The position numbers and the translations under genes are program-made. The notes under the pieces were generated by a model. That model had not been told where the DNA came from. It searched no databases and saw only the letters and a list, made by a program, of their open reading frames with translations. Positions 1 through 11,756 of a DNA stretch of 64,000 nt are shown in pieces. The DNA comes from Annona cherimola (Eukaryota > Streptophyta > Magnoliopsida > Magnoliales > Annonaceae), in contig CM059975.1 of NCBI GenBank assembly GCA_030490835.1, positions 37,170,133-37,234,132 of the forward strand, written 5' to 3'. How positions within the stretch are numbered: the first letter of the stretch is position 1; each line of letters opens with the position of its first letter.

Positions 1-1385
1 TGGAAGCCAAGTCGCAGACGAAGTCGACTCCAGCATCGACTTGAAATAGCAAATTCCTTCCAGCGTTGATTTTGAAACAGAACATTCCGAAGTCGCAGTC
101 GAAGTCGACTCTAGCTTGTGACTTGGGCGAAGTCGCAGACGAAGTCGACCCCAAAATCGACTTGAGATTCTCAAAGTTCAAGACAGATTCAAGATTATTT
201 TCAAGATGAAGATAACTCAAGTCTTTCAAATCTAAGTATATGAAGACTAATAGCAAAGCTGGGTACATGAATTTGTTCATACAAGATTCAAGTCCCCAAG
301 ATTCACAAGTTTTGAAGCCAATCCAAAATGAAAATAATGTTCTATTATTAAAGGAAAGAAGCTAAGCAAGCAAGAGGTGAATCAGCAAGGATCAAACTGT
401 TTTTGGCACAAGAACTGGTCAAGTCGCAACCCAAGTCGACTCCAAGATCGACTTGAAGTCAAGTCTGTAACCAAGTCGACCCAGAACTCAGACTTGGAAA
501 CTACAGAGCTGCCGAAGTCGCACACGAAGTCGACTCCAGCATGCGACTTGGGTGAAGTCGCAGATGAAGTCGACTCCACCTGCGACTTGGGGAAGTAATG
601 TTCGAATTTTTGAATGTTGGAACATTTATTGCGCGCCAACGACTTCTATAACTTTCAAATCTTTCCTCCTCTATATATAGACACTCAAGCAAACGTGGAT
701 ACAACAAGAAAACAAGAAGACAGAGTCTAAAGAGAGAAAAGAAGTGCAAGCAAGAGTTCTTATTTTCTTTTCTCTAAATTTGAGTGATCTATACACTTTC
801 AAAGGAAGAACAAACTTCAAGTTGCAACGTGCTTCAACGAAACACAATCCGTTGTTCCTACAGACTTTTCCTCAAGCTGAAACTTGCTACACAACTCAGT
901 AAAGTGTAGATCTTCTTATTTTTCATTTTGTTGTATTGAACTTAATTTAGCTTGGGTAGCTAAGATCAAGTATAAGCAAAGTAGTGTGTGATTGGAGTGG
1001 AACTCATCACCTACTTGTGCTGTGCATTGTTGATGCCCCCTAGAGTTGGAATCTAGAAGAGAGCATAGGCTCTGGTTGTATATGCCCCCTAGAGCTAGAA
1101 TCTAGAAGAGAGAGTAGACTCTAATTGTATTCGTGGAATACATAGTGGAACCCAAGTCACAACGGAGTGTGAGCTTGGAAGAGTGGAGTAGGGAAAGATT
1201 GCCCGAACCACTATAAACCTTGTCTACTGTTTTTCTTTATTGCTTTCATTATCTCATTGCTCTCTATCTGTTTCAATTAAGGGGACTAAACTTTCAAGGG
1301 GTTAGGTTTTAATTTACCAAAGAATTTTATAAGAACCCAATTCACCCCTCCCCTCTTGGTTTTTGCCATTAACTCGGGACCAACA
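1..1385 (+). mobile_element. Ty1-copia LTR, long type, cut by the window start
   Basis: The sequence aligns by eye with the solo LTR at 32246-33947 and ends in the same conserved 3' tail (CCCTCCCCTCTTGG followed by ...GGGACCAACA at 1376-1385). The TG start lies outside the window. Its first 600 bases hold modules built on GTCGAC (I count seven), in which AAGTCGCA is followed after about 18 bases by its complement TGCGACTT. A TATA-like CTATATATAG at 671-680 and the following leader-like sequence would be the promoter part. Whether an internal region lies outside the window, or this is another solo LTR, cannot be told. Short reading frames here are by-products of the repeat modules. Confidence 0.85.
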
Positions 1386-2928
1386 TCAAGCTCCTATATT
1401 TTATTATCAGTCTTGCTTCCGTATTTAAAATTTTGATAGTTAAAGGAAAATCCACTTCATCTACTATATTTAACATTATTTACATTATCATTTAAATCCT
1501 CTCATTTGTTTAATTTTACTGTATATGGATTTCAACTACAAATGTGTAGAATCAATATAATAAAGTAATTTAATGTTAAAATATTAATTTTAAAGTAGAT
1601 TTTTCAACATTTAAACTATTTAACATATCATCACTACATGGATTAAGTACTATTATATTCTAATATATATGTTAACGGATCCAAGTATTTTTCATAATTT
1701 ACAAATAAATATATGTATATATATTTGAGCAAATGTGGTCCACATATATATTTGATTTGGATAAATCTTGGTCTCCTATCCAAATAAGTATTGTTAAATA
1801 CTATAAATTAATTGAATTTTACATTAATAATCAATATCTTGAAAATGGAAGAGTTAAACGAGACCGCTTCAATCTAATTGTATGCATATATACACTTGCT
1901 ATCGAATTGTATGCATATATACACGTTAAGTAATCTAGGGTTTTTGTTTCCTCTCTACCAGCTGCTGTCGCGCGTTCCTTGCTCTTCCATCCGCTACCAC
2001 GATTGGGGTGGACCCTTCCCAATCCGGCCCTATTTCGTATTGGAGCAGGACGAGAGTATCTACTTTGCAGGTACGGAGTGAGGCTGGCACTTGAAAATTT
2101 TTCGAAAGGTTGGGTCGAGGCGGATGCCAGCCCTCCTCGTACCAAAGCTTGACCGGTAAATCGTGTCATATCAAGTCCCAGCAGCAATCCTCTCTCCCTT
2201 CTCCACCACAACCGCCATTCTTCGTCACGATGACATGCTCCGTCCCTTCTCTAGCGTCTATTTAGCTTTGTCTCCGACGATGATTTATTCAACTCCGACC
2301 TCTGCAATCGCTGATTATTTTTGGTAAGGATTTCATCCTTAATCTTTATACTTTTCTTTTTCATTCCCCTTATTTCTCATTTCCCCTTCGATTCTCATAC
2401 CCATTTACTTTTTCGGCAGCTATATACTCCTCCGGCAATAGCTTCCCAAGTCACCAGGTCCTGCACTAACTGCAAATTGCAAATAAGCTGCTAACCTGCA
2501 ATCGAGGAGATGAATAATTTTATCTTAGATATCTCTTTTTTTCCCACTTTATCGGGCATTTTTGGACTATCAATTCGTTATTTGAAATTCGTGGTATGCG
2601 ATCGACTGAAAAATCAACCATAGCAGTAGCAACAAATATTGAGATAGATCCCCGGAAACTATATAGACTAGGGCCATCAAATAAACATACAATTTCTTCT
2701 TTGATAACTTCAATTCAAATCATAAAACCTTGAAACCCGAAAAGATGGTAATGATAATATTAACAACAATAACAACAACACCACTAATTTAGAGGCGTGT
2801 TAGGTTGTGTACACTCAATTCATGGTCTCTGTGAGGCCAAGTTGATACACCTTCGATACAAGAATTGGGATAGCCTGGTTCTGGTTCATTTATGCTTGCC
2901 GCAAATATCTTTTGAGCGCTTTCCACTT

Positions 2929-4351
2929 TCCATCGATTGCCCATAAATCCCTTGAGGCATTAATAATTTGTTCGGCATGAGGCTACAGTGCGTTTGTAAC
3001 ATTTATGTACTTCATTATCAACATTATCTTTTAAAATTAATTTATTTGATCTCTTTAAGGTCGTGCCCTGCTAGTCTTCTTTTCCCAGTTCGTTTTGCTA
3101 CTGCCATCAGACCTGTTTCTTCTCCAGTGCCCCACGCTGCTGTCGCTGCCCTGCACAAGTGAGGTCATCTCCTTTGGTCCCTCCCTTCCTTTCCTCTTCC
3201 TCTATCTCCCTCTTCCCTCTTCTCCGTCACATGTAGGCTAGGGTAGGAAAGGGCGAGAAAGAGCGTAGGGTCCCCACTAGCCACTGACCAACAGAAGATG
3301 GCATCTTTAGTTGGCTACGGGTCGTTTGCATCTTCCTTCACCCAACACCGCACTTGTCTCTATCTCTAATAATGAGTGCCTTGGAAGTAATCTTCCATGA
3401 ATTGCCTTCCTAACCAACTACATATGTACCCAATCTTACATTATTATTGCATTTTAATTTAGTTAGTTTCATTCTCAGATCGTTTGATGAACGACTATGA
3501 TCAATGGCCTAGGATTCATTCTTGGCCTTGGACAGATCACTAATGATCAATTCCTGGGATTATCTAATCATAACTGCATACCGTTTTGATTTGAGGGTGA
3601 TGATTGATTTGCAGTTCAACTCGTGTTGTTGGTTGGATGAGCGAAGTGAATTGTAGATTGATTTATATGCGTGGGAACTTAAACATGTTTTTTTTATGAC
3701 AATAGTTAAGGCCGTTACTTATTATCTCTATATTTTATAATTGTTTTTGTTATTATAGAAAATTATGTCAACAAGACCTTAATTACTATCATAAATGGTG
3801 TAATCTATCAGCTCGATTTCTAACCCACATTGAACCCATTTCTATAGGATTAAAATAGGGTTGGGCTAAGGTGTAAAAAATCGGGTCAAGTTAAAATGTA
3901 AAAAATAGGGTTGGTTTAAAGCGTAAAAAAAATGGGTTGAAAATAGGGCTAGATTAAGATTTTATAAGGTGGGTTGGGATTGTAGTTACCTCAACTCTAG
4001 TCAATCCAACCCGATTTACATCACTAACAGACAATAGTAGACAGTTAAACTGCTTTAGCTTTAATACCAATTGATATAGAATGGATAAATAGGAAGATAA
4101 GAAGAAAAGAGAGAATCTCTAAAGAGGCAAGAAGAGAAGAAAGAGGTAGAAAAAGTAAAAAAATAAAGAGAAAAGAAGTAGAACAAGTAGAAGAGAAGCC
4201 AGAGAATTTTTTTTTTTTTTACATAAATCTCAAACCGATGATTTTTAGAGCGCACTTGTGCTGTACTTATAGGCGAACATGCTATCTTATTTTAATAATA
4301 TTTAGTAAGGACATAATCTTTTAAAAACTGAAATTGCATATTTCAAGTAAA
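2929..4351. other. Insertion present only in arm A
   Basis: Arm B passes directly from the equivalent of 2928 to the equivalent of 4352, so these 1.4 kb are an insertion here or a deletion there. Imperfect CTTTC/CTTCA sequences at the two borders may be a worn target duplication. Inside are a pyrimidine-rich stretch (3170-3230), short GGGTTGG/GGGTC-type repeats (3845-3980) and a purine-rich stretch (4080-4200). TTAATACCAATTG at about 4061-4073 weakly resembles the complement of a Met-tRNA primer site, but matching LTRs were not found. No gene recognised. Confidence 0.5.
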
Positions 4352-5779
4352 CTTCATAGGAAAGTAAACTTAATGTATATATATAAATTTATTGTAAGAG
4401 ATTCTAAAATCTCATATAGAATCGTATAGTATTTTCTAAGGATTCTAAAAATATTGCAACAAAGTCTTTTAGAAAGATCTCCTAAAACTATTCTCTCTCC
4501 ACAAGATTCTTGTGTCTAGAAGTTCTTACACCTAGAATAGGTGTACCTAAAATCTTGCATTCAATTCTCATCACCCATGTCACTACTTCCATATGAACTC
4601 TAGTTTAGGATTTAGATCTTATCCGAGAACAATTCCTTATTACCATATTTGACATGTAAGATTGCAAATACATAGAAATATAGCATGAATGCATGACTGT
4701 CATGCGTTTGTTTGAGAAAAAATATGAAAAATTCAACCTAAGATATACCCTATTAACAATAGCAATGGATGGTGGCTCTCCCATATCTGGTACTTGCTTT
4801 CTAGTGAATGCCGGTGCCTACTCTTATGTTAAGCTAAACGCATAATCTAGAATTTAGGATATAGCATGAGAACTATGTGCGGATGACTTAGTTTTTATTA
4901 TTTATGAAGGCTACTTTGTATTTACTTGATATTTTGTGATCTTAATGTTTGCTTTATATGGATCCACACTATGATATTTTATATATTTGGCAAAAGTACT
5001 GAGAGATAAAAGTCTAATCTACAATATTCTTGATATTAAACTTGAAAATATAGACCATTAGCATATATGTGATGACCTTGACGAATTACATGAATTATCA
5101 AAGAACGTAATAGTTTTTAATTGACTTAATTCTATAAGAATACATTGATTAGAAAAAATAACAATGCAATTGTATGACTTCAGGCATACCCATTTCCATT
5201 ACGGTGAAGGTTATAGTTTTCACAAATTACAAATATACTGGTAAAGGTAATGCAATTGTACAACTTCAGGCATAGAGAAGGAAAATAACAGTGGAATTAT
5301 ATAACTTCAAGTACACCCAGTTCCATTGCAACGAAGGCTGTTTATAACTAGATTTCTGCAAGTTACATACATACTCTTGAAGCTAATGCAAATAATAAAA
5401 GTGATGCACTAACATGTAAAAATACAAAAGTAATGATAATAGAGTGCTAGTAATAAGGACACATTAAGGTTGAACTAAACTAGTCGATCCATTGGTTTGT
5501 TTACAAGTTTCGCTTTGATAGCATTGAGTTGAACTATCATTTGGATGACCTAGATAGTCTTATGATGTATATTATCTCAGTTAGACTTGGTTGATTCATT
5601 GAATTCTAACTGGCAAGTAACGTTGAACATTAGAGAATAATATTATCTTTTGAATCCCCATAAATGTGACTAATAAATTGCTTTGATGAATATGCAATTC
5701 ATTGATTAAAGTATCTTATTAACATTAGTTTATATAAAACATAAATTTATGTCATTTGGTGAGCATTTTTTTATGGAAC

Positions 5780-6460
5780 AGGTAAACATACTATGGAGTA
5801 TATCGGTGCACAATACGATTAACATTTTCCACCCGGAGTTCACCTTTTTGCAAGAGATGGTTGTTTTATATTCCTACGTCGTCGAAGGTTTAATTCCCGT
5901 GATTTTGGAAATTTAAGATTGCGTGTAAATGACTTTCGATTGTTATGTAATCAATTGTTGACTGAGGATGAAAGAGAAGATATGCAACACGTCAACGTCA
6001 CAGCTGAAGTGTTTGTAATAATTGACGGCAAAACTGGGTTTGCCGAAAGTGCACTTTCTCTCCTCAACGCACGACAATTATCATTGCATAGAAATTGGTG
6101 TTCAACCATTAGCCTTGACGTTTTAGCATCTCTAAGATTTTATTTAGAATTGGAACATGAGCTAGATATTTAATTTTTTAGAGATGAAGATTCCTTTCGA
6201 CCAGGCTTGGTGATTACAAATATGCATGTACGTTTACATTATTCTAACTATGAATATGATTTGTTTTATTATAATGGTTTTTATTATTTGTTCTAATGAT
6301 TGATTTTTTTTCAAGCTCATCAAGATTTATTCTTGCTCATGGTTCATTAGCTCAACGCTGACCATGAAGTTCTTGTAGAGCAAAGTTACAGTGTTCCAAT
6401 AATTTTAATTGAACCCGATCCAAACAACCCCAACATTAACTGACAGAAATTCACTAAGTA
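5780..6460 (+). pseudogene. Unidentified gene remnant, copy in arm A
   Basis: A coding-looking stretch begins near 5790 and is open from 5919 to a TAA at 6171-6173; its clearest block contains VFVIIDGKTGFAES. Coding-like sequence resumes after that stop (RPGLVITNM near 6205-6230) and in a second block at 6316-6440 ending in EPDPNNPNIN and a stop. The upstream part has an in-frame stop near 5818. The same protein segments, differing by substitutions, occur antisense in arm B, so this was probably part of a real gene before duplication. A pyrimidine-rich, GC-richer leader-like stretch ending in GGTAAGG (2210-2330) lies upstream on the same strand in both arms and may be its first exon. I do not recognise the family. 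Confidence 0.45.
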
Positions 6461-6940
6461 AGGTCCTTTGTTCTTTCCTTCCTCTTGTTTTCCCCTTTCT
6501 CTCTCTTCCTCTTTTCTCTCTTTTTTTTTCCCTACTCCTTCCTAATGCCATCTCCTTCTTTTAGTTTCCTTGTTTTTTGCTTTGCTTCTTTCTTCCCTTC
6601 TACTTTCAATCTCTTACTTTCATTTTTAGTTCTTCTTCTTCTTCTTCTTTATTGTGGATTACAAGTGGAGGAATCTCTCACTTTCTGCATTTGTGGATTG
6701 GTTTCTCTCTTTTCTAGTTTAATGGGAATAAAAGATTTAGATATGGGATAGTTCTAGTCAACTGTAGAAACCAGGAAATTTTGTTAGCTTCCTTCTTTGC
6801 ATTTGCAAGTATGCCTTTGGTATTGTAAAATCAATGGTTCATATTTTGAGCTTCTACAAATAAATTGCACGTGTAGCATCAACTTGATGTGTGCAGATTC
6901 CTTTTGAAACTCAAATCCTTTTTCTTGTATATATCCGGAG

Positions 6941-9411
6941 CAGTAATTTACTTATCCTCCCTTACCTCTACTATCTCTCCTATTTCGTGACAGCCACCTC
7001 CTACAGCCGGACAACATCTCGCCTCTCTTAGCACTTGGGAGGAATTCGGCATCGTCACACTAGCGAGATCGACAGCTGCAGTTGGATCGGATTCTTTGCA
7101 GGTGAGTCAAGGATGGAGTAGGGGTTTTGATTCAGCTACCAATTCTGGAGGGCTCGGGGTAGGTATTTGAAGGAGAGAAGTTGCCTAGTGTCCTTCTGCA
7201 AACCACTCAAAATCTCAGGAGCTACTGCTGCTGCTAGAGAGTGAAGGAGATGGAGAGAGAAGAAGAATATGTGTAGGAAGTTGTGTTGTTCCACGGAGTA
7301 GTGGTTGAGGCGTTTTGTGGGGAATTTTTTTCATTAATTTGGGACTTATTGGCCATTTGAGACGGAAGGAATGGTGGGCTTTATGCAAAAAGGGGGACCT
7401 TTAAATGCTGTAATGCCTTTTTATTGAATATATTCGATATTTGAAATCATAGGTTTTACAATTTAAAATTATTAGACTGCAAATCCTTGTCCAAAGTGCA
7501 ATCTCCGACAGGATCGACGACCAATTGGTTGAGTTCGGGCAGCTCCGGTTTTTCAATCTATCGAACGAGAGCGCGTACGACGTGAGAGAGGGAGAAGGGG
7601 GAACGAGCTGTTTGCAAATTTTCAGCTGCATTAAATGCCCTTTGACTTGCCAGCTTATCATCTTGCATCCAACGGCTGTTGGCGATCCCGCACGATTGGA
7701 TGATGCTGAAGGGTGGTCAAAACCGGGTATATTAATGAGTACTCGTAAACGATCAGTACTCGATAAATTACCAACAGTGGCTTCTATGAAGGATTTTAGT
7801 TGCTGATGCATTAATACAAATGCTCACATATATATTTTCTAAAAATTGTTGATTTTTTATAGATATATGTGTCCAGTAAATATCATTTTCTTACCCGAAT
7901 TATATATGTTTGAATTTCTTGAATGAAAATCCAAGTTTTTATTTTTGAAATTCAAAAATTATTGAACAAAATTTAAAACATGTAAAATTTCATATGGGAA
8001 AAGATTTACTTAGGCCAAACATCTATATAACAAATAAAAAATGAAATCAAGAAAAAATTCGTGCAAATATTGAAATATGATCCGCTTCCAAGTCTCTCTT
8101 TGTTTCAATGTTAACCTATTTGTAATCAACTTCAAGCTTCCATATGATGGTAAAAATAAAATAAAATAAAAAAATCCGCTCCGTGCATCTTTTGATATAT
8201 TTAAAAATTTAGCAACCGAGCACCCCTAAGATGTTAGGTTTTTGCCGTGTGGGGTTTGATTCTCACCAAAGAGGTTTTATCCTCGTTGTTGTTGGGGAGT
8301 TGGGGTCTCCCCAGGATGTAGTTTGGGAGCATGTGATCTTCTCCATTATTGTTTGCGATGTGTTTGGTCGCTTCCCTCATAGTTTGGGAGTTTATCATCT
8401 TCTTTGACAATTGTAAGAATTGTCTCATAGCGTAATTGTAAGATGAGTTGAGATATGATGTAAATATACGCCAATAGAAAAATTAACTTCCTAACATTTT
8501 ATTACTATTTTATCTTTCTATGTGCAAAAATAAAAAAATAAAATCGAGAACGTATATATATGAAAAAATTTTGAAAGTAAAAGAATAATGTAAAAAATAT
8601 TTAAAACATAAAAAATAATAATAGAAAAATAAAATTTCAAAATTTCAAAATCAAATGAAAAAGAGTAATCCTTTTCTACTTGTTAATATTACCAAATTGA
8701 CCTTACTTTTAGTAGGCTTCGTAGCCATTTTCATTTTTAATATGTTGATGAATGATGTAAGATTTAATTCATTTATTATATTTCGTTTAACTAAGAGATC
8801 AAGTTTCTTTCTAATCAAATATGTGCACGGATAACATTTGCTTAAAAATAGATATATTTGCGTATAAATTACGAAAATACTTAAATTCATTCATTTGTAT
8901 TTTAATATGTAATAATATTATTCATTAAAAATATGCAATATTAATTTATAGAATCATCTATCTGTATACTAATATCAATATTTTAGACGGTTTAGATACT
9001 TAAAATACTACTTTAAAATTGATATTTAGCATTAAGCTATTTATTAAATTAATTTTATACATTTGTAGATGGGCCCATGTATAGTGATATTATCCAAATT
9101 AATATAAGATTTAATATAAATGATGCTAAATGTAATAGATGAAATAGATTTTTTTTTTACAAATATCAACATATTAAGGCATATTTTGCTAAGAAGGGTA
9201 GGGAGGGAAGCAAATTTTCCAACTCTCCTAATACATTTTTTAATAACTATTCTATTTATTTATTTTACTTCTGACATCTCACATTGCACTTACACTTTTC
9301 AAAATCATAAGTTCTTTTTATAAAAAAGGAAGTGGCTATAATAAATATGAATTTCATAGAAGCTAAATTTATATTCTTCGCACCTTTTTACGCAATTCAT
9401 CTATAATTGGC
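6941..9411. other. No gene recognised; one GC-richer patch
   Basis: About 2.5 kb between arm A and the MED15-like segment. 7500-7740 is less AT-rich and is open on both strands (93 codons at 7525-7806 forward, 136 codons at 7401-7811 reverse). Neither translation has a motif I recognise, and overlapping opposite frames argue against a real gene. The rest (7800-9400) is AT-rich with short A/T runs and no TIR, LTR or coding signal that I can see. Confidence 0.4.
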
Positions 9412-10101
9412 TACAATAAAATTTTCGTTATTCTTGTAATGCATAATTGGTTGAACCTCTTTTCAAGACATACCTGTTAAACTAGGTGCTTAAACTTTTC
9501 TAAAATTCTGTCTTGCAGTCAGATTACTTGTGGAGAATATCTATGAAGGTGCTTCAAGTGGAGACCAAGCCAAGTCGGCCTAACATATTGCCAAAAACGC
9601 CGTACCCGAATCCGAATCCTCCAATTCGAGTTGACAACTTGCGAACTAACATATTGCGAACAACGCTGTACCCGAATCCTTCAATTCGAGGTTGCAACTC
9701 GCTAGGTGAGCCCTCATAATGAATTAAGAACTAAAATTAACTTGTTTCCTAATCTTGGAAGGAGGTTCACTACGGACTGATCCTCTCTGCATCCGAAATA
9801 TAAAATTTATCATCATCGTTATCACAATCATCTATGCTTTGTTTCCTGCAAACTACAGTTTGGTTTGGGTGTGATAATTTTTTTTCAGTTTGATTATCTA
9901 AACTTCTTTTTACTCATGTGGCTTTCATGTCCTTCCTAACAATCCAACTAGCTTCACGCATGCGGATAATCACCATAAATCTGGTTTTCTTATTATCCCC
10001 TCGAATTATTGCTTGGGGTGTTTTCTGCAGTCGTCTTGAATTGCTTATGCAATGTCTTTCTGTCACTCTGTTGTTTCAACACCATCGCGTCATCGCTATC
10101 C
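9412..10101 (+). repeat. Segmental duplication, copy 1 (partner 25586-26209)
   Basis: The intron, exon and downstream intron sequence here is repeated in the same orientation at 25586-26209, with shared stretches such as GCATAATTGGTTGAACCTCT and CTGCAGTCGTCTT. The copies diverge before AAAATTTT at about 9417 and 25593. The right match ends exactly at GCTATCCAT (10101 and 26209), where copy 2 was interrupted by later insertions. Copy 1 has a tandem duplication of about 78 bases in the exon that copy 2 lacks. Confidence 0.85.
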
Positions 10102-11756
10102 ATCCTGAGATTCCTTGACCACTCAATATGTTGTTTGTCAAAATCGTGGTTGGTATTACACGTAATGCATAGGATTCCATTCTACTTGAAATTAGTTGTG
10201 TAGAAAAGTGTGTGAAGAAGTTGTGGATTTTTTTTATTCCTTTTCGATTTCCCCACTGCTTGTAACATCATGTTGTGGGCTGCACCACTGTTCCCTTTCA
10301 TATGAATATGATAGGATAATTAGGATGTAAAGGTTGGTTAATGATTTGACGCACTCGTCATTACAAGTGTTACCACTATCGAATGTGTGCTTTACGTGCT
10401 TGGTTTTAGATTGATCACTGAATCCATAACAAAGACCTTTGGAGTAAAGCGCCTCCAGATCTCTTCTAGCCTTTTCTTATGCCATCTCTCCATAACAAAG
10501 ACCTTTGGCCTTTGATATCATTATTAATTTTTGATTGATGCTTCAATGAACTCCATCTGTGAATCCCGTATGTTGGGGTGCTAGTTCACTCCATCTTTCT
10601 GTGTTATGTTAGTTCTGAAAATCTAGGACTTTTGTAGATCTTGATTTGTAGTTATCATTTTCCTATTTTCCTTATTGAGTTGATGATTAAATAGCTTCTG
10701 GTTTCGTTTACTCACTAATCGCTATTTCTTCCTTATCAGCATCCACGGATTCCGCAGCACAGGCCGATCATACAAGTATAGGTGATTTGGAAGAGGATAT
10801 CATCAGACGGTGTTTTTTTTCCATATCTTTTTTTGGTGCATTTTGATCCATCATTTGTGTCCCAGTTCTTAAATCGATCTTTGCTCTGTATTACACGTTG
10901 TATTGTCAATGGTTTTGCAAATTTCTCAGCTCTGTTTGTTGCACAGGACGTACATTTTTTCTAGTTTTGAAGTTCATGTGGGTGTATGAAGGATTTTTTT
11001 TTTTTTTTTTTTGGTTTTGAAGAGCATGAAGATCTTCTTATTGGCTTTAGCCGATAATTGCATAAAAAGATCCCGAGCATGTTTCTTGTCTTCAAATGCT
11101 TCATGCTTGTTTAAATAACCAAATTTAAGATAACCTTTGCCTGTCTCCATTTTCCAAGCTTCCAAAGAGGTCTTCATGGTTTCTGGAATCCAAAAATCTT
11201 ATAATCTATTTTTGTGTTGATTGTTTGGTCCCATCAGCTCATCAGGGCACTGCAGAATCTGCTTGAAAATGTCTTAAAACTGGACATGGCATTGGGTTTC
11301 CATATTTTGGATGCAGTTAAAGATTTTTTTTTTTTCTTTTAATTGGTTTTCATTTTAATCTTGGCAATGCGGTTGAAGTAGATTCCTCTACAACAACTTA
11401 TTACTCTTCGCCTCTTGAGTGTGAAGATTGATTGTTTTTATATTGCAGATTAAATCGATGAAGGAATTACATCCGAAAGAGTTGTGCATGGAAGCTAGCA
11501 AAATCTCACAGGTTCTATTTCCCTTCATTTGAAAATAACATGATTGAAAGCATCTTTTATAATGAACGAGTAAGTTTTTTTATGCAAATTTGCTAGCGTA
11601 TGATTTTAGTTTATAATGTCTTTTTTTTTTTGGGTTGGAGTGGCTGATAACATTCTTATATAGGACAAAAAAAATGACGTCCCAGTGAGTTTCAGGAATG
11701 AGATTGCTACTCATGAAAAGCAGATCCAACACATTCATAGTCACAACAAAAAGTGA
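9519..11756 (+). pseudogene. MED15-like: MED15-like (Mediator KIX subunit) pseudogene, copy 1
   Basis: Exon-like blocks follow the order of plant MED15 proteins. 9519-9705 starts SDYLWRISMKVLQVETK, the third helix of the KIX domain. 10740-10809 gives STDSAAQADH and GDLEEDI. 11449-11511 gives IKSMKELHPKEL. 11664-11756 gives FRNEIATHEKQIQ and a stop. Block 1 ends at a GTGAGC donor and block 2 starts at TATCAG with matching phase, so that joint is in frame. Block 2 would need to end at 10810 to stay in frame, but the only GT there is one base early, which breaks the frame. KIX helices 1-2 are missing, because the copy begins inside an intron, and exons between blocks 3 and 4 are absent. In plants MED15 links activators to RNA polymerase II; this copy is unlikely to make that protein. 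Confidence 0.7.

Larger units (their letters stand above)
1386..6940. repeat. Arm A of a large inverted duplication
   Basis: Read on the reverse strand, this stretch matches 41785-45430 and then 61710-62222 almost throughout. 1386-1865 pairs with about 61722-62222, 1976-2928 with about 44412-45430, and 4352-6940 with about 41785-44412. The main differences are an extra 1.4 kb in arm A (2929-4351) and the viral insertion in arm B. Matching starts directly at the end of the LTR at 1385 and stops near the TTGTATATAT at 6930-6940. Similarity looks close to 90 percent by eye; no alignment was run. Confidence 0.85.

Noticed and set aside
377..749. Open frames over the LTR modules (also at 32368-32875, 53985-54341 and 60315-60671)
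   Set aside because: They appear on both strands wherever the GTCGAC modules lie and are identical between LTRs because the LTRs are; they are not separate genes.
1386..1865. Arm sequence as LTRs of a giant retroelement
   Set aside because: The copies are in opposite orientation and are not followed by primer site or purine tract; they are an inverted duplication.
4061..4351. LTR of a reverse-strand retroelement next to a primer-site-like sequence
   Set aside because: The primer-site match is weak and no second LTR copy was found at the other end of the arm A insertion.
7401..7811. Protein gene in the GC-richer patch
   Set aside because: Frames on both strands overlap, no domain is recognised, and no splice or promoter context supports either.
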